Source of the DNA: Gordius sp. MW1
Taxonomy: Eukaryota; Nematomorpha; Gordioida; Gordea; Gordiidae
Reading direction: 5' to 3'
Assembly (NCBI GenBank): GCA_964036665.1
Contig: OZ038528.1
Location: forward strand, 14,638,501-14,702,500
Length of the DNA stretch: 64,000 bases
The position numbers and the translations under genes are program-made. How positions within the stretch are numbered: position 1 is the stretch's first letter; every line of letters starts with the position of its first letter. The notes below the pieces were generated by a model. It searched no databases and had not been told where the DNA came from. It saw only the letters and a program-made list of their open reading frames with translations. Positions 55,701 to 64,000 of this stretch are shown here, piece by piece.

Positions 55701-58700
55701 AGGGCCGAAGGCCCGAGTAGTTTATTTTAACGATGAATGGGAATGTCTATATTGTTTCGTTGATTACAAAGGGAAGTGTATTTGTTGTGCAATAGTAGTG
55801 TTGCGATTCCCAATAAAAGTAATATTGAACGACATTTTAAGACCGTTCATACAAATTTTGATAGTGACTATCCAATGAACTCTGAAATTAGAAGAAAAAA
55901 AATTATTTCTTTAAAATCTTTAAGAACTAACCAGCAAAGTTTTTTTACTAAACCACTAACAACATAAAGCAGCAACGATCGCGTCATATAAAATATCGCA
56001 TTTGCTAGCTAAGAAAAAAAACCATTTACAGATGGAGAATTAGTGAAAGAAGCCATGTTAGAAGCTGCTGATTCACTTTTTGAAGAATTTAAAAATAAAA
56101 AAGAAATAGTTTCAGCTATAAACACGTTGCAATTATCAGCACGAACTGTTACTAGAAGAATTGAAGTAATTGCGGAGAATTTGGAGGCAGAATTAGCAAA
56201 TGATATGAAAAATTGTATTTTCTTTTCGCTACAGATGGATGAATCGACAGACGTGACAAATATATCACAATTAGCAATTTAAAGTTATAAAAAATCTGTT
56301 TTTTTAATGCCTATTGATACCTGTTGATTATCTGTAAAATATGCGCCCTCGGTGATTTTCAAATTTAGTATTGCGCCCTTAAGGACAAACAGGTTGCCGA
56401 CCCCTGACCCAGTGAATAGCATTCTTTTACAACACAACGACAATATTAGCGTTGTATCAAATAAGGGTTGAGGCAAATGTCTTTAAAAGTATATTATTTT
56501 AATAATTAAATTAAACCTAAACCATTATAAGCAACACTTATAGCACGTTATTACTATCCTAATTTGAGACCAAAGTTGGATATAACTGTGCATTCTTTTT
56601 GGTAAATCCTGCTAAAGTAATCTACTATATTACAAGGGGCAATATTACAGCATGCAAACATTTTGAAAATCCGGTTCATTTTAGTATAGCTAACAGATAT
56701 ATTCCCTAAGGATAGAATTCATAAAATACATTTTTTATAAATGTTTACGTCTTCCCTAGATGCGGGATACTTAGGATGTTTAAACCAATTGAAAAATTGC
56801 ATGGTTTTATTCTGACTTGTCTATTTTGCGGAAAATAAATGAAGCCAAGACAAACCCTGCGACCCAAAGCCGTACAAACGTGAGAATTTTGGCGACCGTT
56901 AAAATAATTGATATAAAGGTGTAACCACAAAGTCAAATGACGAAATCGCTACGTATAGTTCAAATATAACGAGCACAAAGTTTGAAAATATATTTTTCCA
57001 AATAAAAACCAAGTTATGGCTAAATAAAGTTTGGGGCGCTCGGGGTGCCCTTACCGTTCGAGTTTTTAACCCAACCAACGTAATGCAATTTATTTTAACC
57101 TTAAGAGTAGTGTTGTAAAAACAGCTGGGTTTTGTTTGGTCGACCTTTAATTAGTCGACTATACATCAACAGACCAAAGTTTTGTCGATTAATGCGACTA
57201 AGTAAAACAGACTAAAAAACCTGTGGTCTGTTTATGTTTAATAGGCTAAAACCAAAGGTCGACCAAACAAAACCTAGCCGTTTTCACAACACTACTCAAG
57301 AGACAAAGAGACAAGTAAATGGGTATGGAGAGTGAGCAAATCAAAGGTGCTCCACCTTCTAGCACCATTTGAGCGGCGCCCAACAGAGTGTGAGCGGCTA
57401 AGCGGGTGGCTTGAGATCGGGGCAATCCCATCATAACTGCCCCATCAACCAGCGATTCGATAACCATAAAACCGTAAGCGGGCCCGCTCCCGCTCAAACC
57501 CGTAACGATATCCATGAGCGTTTCGTCGGTTAATTCTTCGGCGTAGCCAACCGCGGTCATGAGTTTGGCTACGAGTTCCCCATCGCTCTCGCGCACCGAA
57601 CTCCCCAACGTGTACACTGCGGTGCCTCGCTGGATGTCCATCGCTATGTTGGGCATCACCCTCACTACGCGCGAATGTGTGGGTAAGGACTAAATAAAAA
57701 TATTTAATTTTACATCTATATATATATATTTATTTGATAGGTCTTGAATGGGAAAAAAACGTCAAAAATCAAAGATTTTCGCCAGACCATCTCAGATATT
57801 AATTTTGGTATAGGTGGGACAATTTAATTTAAATAAAACAATGTTTGACTTAGACAAAATTTGTTCAAAGTTCTAAAAAGTCATATAGCGCTTGGAAGCC
57901 AAGTGTGAAAAGATTATTATCAACAAATTAAAATATTGACACAAAGAAAAACGGACAAACGGACAACCAAAAGCGAATTGCATAAATTAATTATGTAAAT
58001 CAACATTTTTTTACAAACACACTTTTAAATACGAATGCGCCATTGAGGAACTATATCGAAGACGTAATAAAAATTAAAGATAAAAAAAGTTGTTCTTGAT
58101 AATGGGCCCAATGGCCGGAAATATTGGAACCCCTTTTTCTCCCACTTTCTATAATCTGATGACCATTTTTAAAACCACTTTATTTATTATAACGCTAGTT
58201 GCGACCAGGTTATATTTAACCTATTTAAGGTTTTTTATTGTACTAGCCAAACTATTGCCCTAGTTTCACCAGTTATTCTTGAGATTTCGTATTTTGATTT
58301 GAGCTTTTTAATCAAAATCCATTAAGATACAGAATACCGCTATTACTTTTAAATTATGACAAAAATAGTAAAAATTAATAAACCGCCACCCCAGATTCTA
58401 GCCTATTGAAAGTCCTTATTTCAAATAGTATTAGTTCCTAATTCGCAGAAAAACGATATGGACCTACACCCTAATAAAAAAAACATTCAGTGACTTGCTT
58501 AAATTTTTTGGCAATTAACACTTCTGTTGTTATCTTTTAAATTTGTAACAAAAAATTAACAAACTTTTAATGCTAATTAATAGAAAAATAGGCAGGCACA
58601 TAAATACTAAATTTATTAATTAAAGGCTTGCTATTAAACAACATTTCATACTTGTATATTTATATCTATTACTAGGTAAAATTAATATATAAAAATGGCT

Positions 58701-59786
58701 TTTATTAGGTCATAAAAATGGACACTGGGATAATTTGTATTGTATAAATAATTGTATTTGTGGAGAATTAAAAGAAACATAACTTATTATTTATGCAAAT
58801 TTGATAATATTTTTAGGTTTAAGGATCATCCACAATCTTTAACAAAAACCACCGCAAACCTTTTAAATTCAAACCATTTAAAATTAATATTTAAACAATA
58901 ATTTTTTAACTAACTTCATGCCAAAGATTCCCTTTGTCCATTTAATAAGTAATATATGGACATATTTACATAAAAACAAATACAAAAGTTCATACTACTA
59001 TAAGAGAATAAAAAAGTTTCACAAGGGTTGCATTAAGCCAAAGTTCATATATGAAAATAAAAAATTTCATAGAGATTACATTATTTTACTCTAAAAAGTA
59101 TAACAAAAATTGTATAAAATTGACTTTACTATCAGAATGACATATACAATAAGAGATTATTAAGGGATAAAATTAAAGTATATAAAACCTTTTCAATGGT
59201 TCGGATTGTAATTCCCAAAGCAAATGATAAAATCAAATTCTTTTTTGTAACCTCTGGGGCAATTTCAGGCAAAATCTTAGGCACAATATTGGGTTTAATG
59301 GCTAAGATAATGATATCAGAATTTCTGACAACTTCCGTATTACTATGGGTGATTTTAATTCCATTTTTCTATAGATAAATAATTGTTTATCACCAAATAC
59401 AATGTTTAATTTTTAAGTTATTAATTAAAAATATACACCTTTAATATAAGATCTTGTTATAACATTTGATTTTGTGTTTTGTAAAATCAGCAAATAAAAA
59501 CATGGTTGGTTTGGTATAGTAGCATAGTTTAAAAAAATGATATATTTTTAACAAATAAATGCATTTTATGTGTAAAAATAAATTTTGTTACAGCAATTTG
59601 TTCAAGAAATTGATTGTCAATTTTTGATTTAGGTGCACTAGCAATAATATTGTCAGCAGCAATAAGCCCTACATTAAACACATGCATTTTAAAAGATAGC
59701 AATTAAAAGTGTGACATACCAGAACTAATAATTCCTTTGGCCATTGCCTGAGCTACTTTTCCAGCTCCTATAAACCCAAGTTTCAT
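52709..59786 (-). CDS. PYCR: Pyrroline-5-carboxylate reductase (complete, 5 exons)
   Basis: Exons 59786-59720, 59668-59592, 59368-59189, 57689-57356 and 52962-52709 join in phase into a 303-residue protein, normal for the family. The N-terminus MKLGFIGAGKVAQAMAKG is the Rossmann NADPH-binding loop; LAIKPNIVPKIL and SFALGITIRTIEK follow; VVRVMPNIAMDIQRG and the signature TGLSGSGPAY (exon 4) line the active site; the last exon has CSPGGCTARSVYVLE and INAVEAS-like AAVEASTRRARELS before a polar 20-residue tail. It catalyses the last step of proline synthesis, P5C to proline with NAD(P)H. A mitochondrial targeting extension is not obvious, so cytosolic or weakly targeted forms are both possible. 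All introns are GT-AG. Intron 4 (4.4 kb) holds two hAT-type insertions; intron 3 is 1.5 kb. Confidence 0.96.
54048..55715 (+). mobile_element. Complex non-coding repeat, copy C (short form)
   Basis: Starts TTAATTGCTATGCAATTTAT, has B-box-like blocks (GGGTTAGAATCCCGG at ~54353 and ~54648), a CCAAT satellite array (54370-55330) with both unit types, an AT-rich spacer, then the CTATAGGCATTCTCG module (55586-55700), ending with a GGGCCGAAGGCCC hairpin (~55702-55714). The GCAATAGC hairpin block and the long GC-rich array are absent. Confidence 0.7.
55725..56281 (+). pseudogene. hAT transposase fragment with BED finger (ZBED5/GTF2IRD2-like)
   Basis: EWECLYC...IERHFKTVH (with one frameshift) is a BED zinc finger; then SEIRRKKIISLKSLRTNQQ, PFTDGELVKEAMLEAADSLF and LSARTVTRRIEVIAENLEAE lead to FSLQMDESTDVTNISQLAI, the start of the catalytic DESTD region. 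The frame stops there and the rest of the catalytic domain is missing. It therefore encodes no active transposase. Confidence 0.8.
56415..57107. other. PYCR intron 4, AT-rich
   Basis: No feature recognised between the two hAT-type insertions. Confidence 0.5.
57108..57294. mobile_element. 187-bp hAT-type MITE, 62 bp from PYCR exon 4
   Basis: Terminal inverted repeats of ~38 bp (TAGTGTTGTAAAAACAGC; TTTGTTTGGTCGACCTTT) are flanked by CTTAAGAG (57100-57107) and CTCAAGAG (57295-57302), seven of eight bases matching. No coding capacity. Confidence 0.85.
57690..59188. other. PYCR intron 3
   Basis: AT-rich; a (TA)n stretch is near 57716-57731. No gene or mobile element recognised. Confidence 0.6.
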
Positions 59787-59870
59787 TTCATCATATTATG
59801 CTTTAAAAAAATATTTTTGATTTAAATTTTTAAAAGCTACGCGCGATCTGATAAATATTAAGCAACGCAC
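59787..59870 (-). promoter_or_regulatory. Presumed PYCR 5' flank
   Basis: Only 84 bp separate the PYCR start codon from the MITE at 59871, so the core promoter or a 5' untranslated exon lies here or beyond the MITE. No clear TATA box or initiator was identified. Confidence 0.3.
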
Positions 59871-60027
59871 CATGGGCGTAGCCAAGCGGGGCAGGTAGGG
59901 TCGGCTGCCCCCTCTAAATCCAAAATTTTGTTAAAATCTTAAAAATTATGGCTAAAATTTATGATCATTTTGCTCCTCCCTAAACCATTGCCCCCCCCCT
60001 CTAATCCCAATGCTGGCTACGCCCATG
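59871..60027. mobile_element. CATGGGCGTAGCCA MITE (157 bp)
   Basis: Inverted ends CATGGGCGTAGCCA / CTGGCTACGCCCATG as at 1023-1178, with the same G-rich/C-rich interior. Flanks share only CAAC, so the target duplication has decayed. It lies directly upstream of PYCR. Confidence 0.8.
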
Positions 60028-61788
60028 CAACTTATGATCGAGGCTATATGGTTAACATTCTGTTTAAAGAGGTTGATTCAGATCAGTTTTTATTAGATTT
60101 AATTATAGCTTCCTACTAAAGCATTATAAGCTTGAATTTAGCTATAGCATTGTGATTACCAGAGACCAGAAAAGCCTCATAGTTTTGGGTGAGCCTGAGC
60201 GGGCATTAAAAAAAGATTCGGGCCTAATAATATTTTTTATAAAGTGTATTATTTTGTTTTGGTGTACTGCTTTGTCACTTTTTGATAGTTTAATTTTTTT
60301 TAATCGTAGTTCTTATCCAAAAAATCCCGAATTAAATTTAAAATTTTTACAATATAATTAAATTACAAGTGAAAATTAGAAAAAAATTTAATTTGGGGCC
60401 TGGCTTTTCGGGCAGCACCAATGTTTCAAGCATGGTCGGGTGGGCACTTAAAGGATTCGGGCAGAATTTTTTTTACAAATCTGACATCTATGATTTTTAA
60501 CGGCACATTTAGATTAATCGCAATAATCAATTTTTATACAAAGCAGTGGTGCAGTAAAGGAGAAGGCCCTTTAGTGTTTCGATCTCGGTCTAAAAAATTC
60601 TCGATCTTGTCTCGGCGAGAAATGTCGACATGTCTCGACTTTTATAACAAAATTTTTATACTATTTTTTTCCTAATTTATTTAAATTATTATAAAAATAA
60701 AAAATAACAAAAATTATAATGGCGCACATTATTTCATTCAAAAATCTGTATAGACATATCATTTGCATATTTGAACTACTGAGACCCTTAATTAGCATTG
60801 ACAAAAATAAGTAATGTTTTTAGATAAATAGGTCAATAAAATAGTTGTAGCCCACCGAAATATCCTTCATCGCTTCGTTCCTAAAAATTTATTGTAGTTT
60901 ATTATGATATTATTGATACCCAAAAGGTACAAGTGGATGCTTTTTATTAATATTCATAACAGAAGTAAACAGTTGCGCACATTACAACGTTGTAAAAACA
61001 ACAATAAATGTAGCATTGTTACTGGTTGGAATAAGAGTTTTGAGTAAAAAAAAATTGGGATAACATTTTACAGGCCTAAGCTGTGAATTGAAGTAAAACC
61101 AAAGAGAAAAGATCTAAGATTTGGGATTGATATGGACTCGAAGAGGTTCGGGTGGGCCGTTTTAAAGATGACGACCCCGTTTTGAAATTTTTAAGGTTGG
61201 CCCAAGCCCATCCGTAAACATTTTTATGAATAAGTCGCAAATTTTACTTATCAAATTTATTTTACCATATATATATTGGCATTTTTGCTAGAAATAATTT
61301 ATATGTTTAAAGAATTAAGAATTCAATTTGTCTTACTAAATTAAAACATTTGAAAAAAAATCTATTTTGGATTTTGATATCCTTCCAAATTTCCAATACA
61401 TATTCATAAATGTATATTTTGAAAAAAAAGATTATCAAGCTATAACTCTCATTTATCTTATGCACGTCAACATGATAATTGACGGGAAAATCTTTATTAC
61501 CATATAAATGTAAAAGATACAAAGTCTTGAGTTCAATGTGTTTTCTATGGTCACACAACAATGTAAATGTGATAAGTTATAATTGATATCACAAACATTT
61601 TGCACTATGAAATAAAAACTCGTGAGTAGCCATTTTATACATAATTTTAGTAAATAACAATGTATAAATAAATTAATAGCTTATAAATTTGTTGAGACAT
61701 AATTATTTGAAATACGATGTAAGAGAAATTGCGAAGCTGGAATATAGGAGATGAGCAAGGCACGTAGATAGCTTTTGCTGGTACTTAT
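60028..61788. other. Intergenic DNA with CGGG-type and CGAGA-type transposon ends
   Basis: 60160-60490 has GAGCGGGCATT, GATTCGGGCC, TTCGGGCAGC and GTCGGGTGGGCAC, parallel to the core of the palindrome at 21300-21440. 60572-60650 (TAGTGTTTCGATCTCGG, then CTCGGCGAGA) matches the right end of the TAGTG hAT family. 61140-61215 has a weak GGTTCGGGTGGGCC relic. The rest is AT-rich. Confidence 0.5.
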
Positions 61789-63772
61789 TCACCATTCAGC
61801 ATCACCTAATGCCCTTTGAAAGACGTAGTCCTTCCCATTAATATTCATGATACCGTCTTTAAAATAAAATTTCCACTTATTCCGGCTACGTGTAATCTAA
61901 TGTATGAAATATAGATTTTGTCTAAAATAGGTGATTTATTTACTTTTTCAAATTGACAAACCACAACATTATCCGTGTCAAACAAATCCAAAGGTTCTTC
62001 TTCACTAACGTCATCTTGAGAATTCAATGGTTCCTTAAAATGTATTGAATATGGTACAGCTAAATTGAAGGTACAAAGACTGTATAAGCCTTACTAAGTG
62101 CGGTAACAGTATTTATAAATAAACGTGTTTATTGAAAATACGAACATCAAGCTTTAAAATCTAACTTATCAGGTGACTATTTATATTGGTTCGATTGGGG
62201 GCGCGAAAAGCAGGACATAATAACATTAATTTGTGCCTAATTTCGCACATATGGGGATTTGATTTAATGAGAAATAACAATTCATTACAAAAATCAGAAG
62301 GCTCGTTACACAAAAAATTACGTTATAAATTGCAATTTTGGTAAAAAAATGTCCTGTCCCACTTGGGCTTATAATGGAAGCTTATGATTATGCTACAAAC
62401 TTTTGTGCTTCCGCATATTATGTATATTTACTAAAGTACGTATCTTTCGTGTCTTTTAACCAAAAAATTATGCTCTCATGCGAAAATGATGAATAACCAT
62501 GGGCGTAGCAAAGGTGGGGGGGGGGGGCAAAGAGGGCCGGCTGCCTCCCTGTAAATTCAAAAATTTATTAAAATTCAGGCTTAAATTTCACAAAAATTAT
62601 CATTTTGCCCCCCCCCCCTAAATCATTATTGCCCCCCCCTCTAATTCCAAATAAAACTTAAAGTGTGGTTTATACTTCTTCTTGCGACCTGACGGAGGAG
62701 GGCGTATCTAGATCGGCTTCGTCCTCCCCCAGTAAGTCCTCTTCATCAACTCCACCACCCACAAATCCCTCCATATCATCGTCAACCTCATCATCAAGGT
62801 CTGCCCCCGGGTGCTCCCTTTCATCCACGTGAGGTGTTTCAACCTCTTCGTCGTGAGACGCGTTTCCTTCCCCTTATCGTGCATGTGCATAATTGAGAAA
62901 AACTCATAAGCTCCTTCCCTTCTTACAAATAAAGGGGAGTTTTATGCGTTCAAGCTGAGGGTATAAAGTAAGTGAGTCTTACGGTGTTTAATTAAGTGAT
63001 TTTTATAAATTTATGTGGGTGCTACCAAAGATTTGAACAAATTAATACTTTTTCTAGGAGGGTGCGGAATGTTTCGACGGCGAAAAACGTCATTCTAACC
63101 ACAAGTAGAAATTGTTTTGAGCAGGATTAATAAGTAAAAACCAATATCTAATATTTTTTGATTTATATAGCTAATTAGTAAAGTGTTTGATACTTTCTCT
63201 TGATATATTAATTCTCATCAAGTTAGATAAGTCCGAATAGTGTCTCTGAGTTATAGTTTATATGTTATCCTTTACATATATGAAAATTAAGAGCCATCGC
63301 GCATTAATAAAACGCCAACTTTATCCCACTAAAATTGCTCAGCATCATAACTAAAAATTCAACGATTTCATTCGAGATGCCAAATTACAGCAACTTCTAA
63401 AACAACCAAGCCTACCATGTAGCTGTTGTGACGCCCCTTTTTTGCTCTTGCGTTTACGCTGGCTATCCTGTTTCCCACTTTTGTTGGATTTAGCAACGGA
63501 TGATCCCGAGGGTCCGCGAAAAGCTGGAGTTTCTTTCTTTTTGCTTTTAACCGCTTTTTCTTTAGTCAAGCCTTCGGTAGAGTCGTTTCTGCGCCTTTTG
63601 CTAGCTCCGTAAGTGCTGTTAGCAGTGTCGTAATGCTGATCATCGTCATCATCTTCGTCGTATTTCCCATCAATTTGGTATATATGCGCATTCGTCCCTT
63701 CTTTTAGCGTTTTTCTCCCCATCTGGCCTTGATGCTGAGTAGTAATCGAATGACAAAACTGGCTGCTTCCCC
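61789..63772 (-). CDS. GTF2A1: Transcription factor IIA large subunit (alpha/beta precursor), C-terminal part
   Basis: Four exons in phase: 63772-63416, 62877-62676 (acceptor inferred at ~62864-62877), 62033-61944 and 61896-61789 (stop TGA). The C-terminus EPLNSQDDVSEEE, LFDTDNVVVCQFEK, ITRSRNKWKFYFKDGIMNI and DYVFQRALGDAEW is the conserved beta-barrel/TBP-TFIIB contacting domain of TFIIA-beta. Upstream is YQIDGKYDEDDDDD, which fits the taspase-1 cleavage consensus (Q-hydrophobic-D-G) that separates alpha from beta. Exon 63416-63772 also has a lysine/arginine-rich stretch (ASKRRRND; KSKKKE; QRKRKSKKG) that interrupts the usual acidic linker; the next exon is strongly acidic (DLDDEVDDDMEGF). 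The protein stabilises TBP on promoters in the nucleus. The N-terminal four-helix region lies right of the window. Confidence 0.93.
62498..62650. mobile_element. Degraded CATGGGCGTAGC MITE in a TFIIA-L intron
   Basis: Left end CATGGGCGTAGCAAAGG followed by a G run; C-rich right half present but the right terminal repeat is lost. It lies in the intron before the GEPLNS exon, 26 bp beyond the donor side exon at 62676. Confidence 0.65.
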
Positions 63773-64000
63773 CTGTAGCTCGTCTTACCTAGGGATAGCA
63801 AACGGCTATATATATGTATTTGGTTTTTGACAAAGCGAGACACTTGACTAAAGGTTTTCGTTTTCAGTTAGAGAATTATCGTCTTACATATGTTTTGGCT
63901 AAGATAAATTAAAAACTAAGCCAAATCCCTAACAATCGTGTCCCCTAATTAGGCCGTTTATGTATTTATTCTTAATAAAATCAAACATTAAATTTAGATA
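63773..64000. other. TFIIA-L intron to window edge
   Basis: No further exon recognised before the right edge. Confidence 0.5.

Larger units (their letters stand above)
53802..56406 (+). mobile_element. hAT (Charlie/ZBED-like) transposon in PYCR intron 4
   Basis: Ends CAGGGGTAAGCAACG (53802) and GGTTGCCGACCCCTG (to 56406) are the CAGGGGT..GCAACC type of hAT/Charlie elements and are flanked by perfect 8-bp duplications ACCCAGTG (53794-53801, 56407-56414). It carries a transposase fragment (55725-56281). Copy C of the complex repeat (54048-55715) has inserted into it. Confidence 0.9.

Noticed and set aside
59196..59378. 60-codon plus-strand open frame
   Set aside because: It is the antisense of PYCR exon 3.
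59871..60027. 8-bp target duplication for this MITE
   Set aside because: Flanks are CAACGCAC and CAACTTAT; only four bases match, so it is not claimed.

Overview
This is animal nuclear DNA, AT-rich, from an invertebrate. Four host genes can be recognised, all spliced, several with introns of only 40-50 nt. From left to right they are: the 3' end of a PATJ/MPDZ-type multi-PDZ scaffold gene (+, 1526-3569); a nearly complete VLDLR/lipophorin-receptor gene (-, 4178-11494) in 16 exons with eight LDLa modules; a complete pyrroline-5-carboxylate reductase gene (-, 52709-59786) in 5 exons; and the 3' half of the TFIIA large-subunit gene (-, 61789-63772, running off the right edge). I checked reading phase across every splice junction by hand and all four models close without a frameshift. 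The PATJ and receptor genes are convergent; PYCR and TFIIA-L lie on the same strand about 2 kb apart.

The middle, about 12-52 kb, is almost entirely nested mobile DNA. A near-intact Ty3/gypsy retrotransposon (13810-18187, LTRs with one mismatch, 5-bp target duplication GTTAC) sits inside an older, tiny LTR element (13240-18571). A large palindrome (19311-22656) consists of two LTR-bearing arms in opposite orientation. A decayed Helitron helicase follows (23100-24477). A hAT transposon has its two ends 23 kb apart (24546 and 47553) but with matching 8-bp target duplications GGCGTGAG; its transposase pseudogene is split at 41.3-42.9 and 47.0-47.4 kb, and the rest of the interval is later insertions: an intact piggyBac transposase (27538-29181), a 3.16-kb tandem duplication containing another hAT, and two mirror-image copies of a complex non-coding repeat. 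To the right are an inverted-repeat Penelope-like element with a GIY-YIG domain (47570-50350), a hAT relic (50605-51535), and two hAT-type insertions inside PYCR intron 4 (53802-56406 and 57108-57294), both with 8-bp target duplications.

The least familiar structure is the complex non-coding repeat. Its modules keep a fixed order: a palindromic TTGCATAGCAATTAA end, a tRNA T-arm-like B box, a tandem array of ~130-bp units each with a CCAATGG/CCATTGG hairpin, a GCAATAGC hairpin block, and a GC-rich array of hairpins of the GGGGGCTTCGCCCCC type. Full copies lie at about 30.96-34.24 kb (reverse) and 43.29-46.77 kb (forward), a shorter copy at 54.05-55.72 kb, and one end at 1-477. No protein is encoded; it looks like a non-autonomous mobile element and is the best candidate here for something undescribed.

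No tRNA, rRNA or CRISPR array could be supported. Coordinates of repeats without clear termini are approximate.
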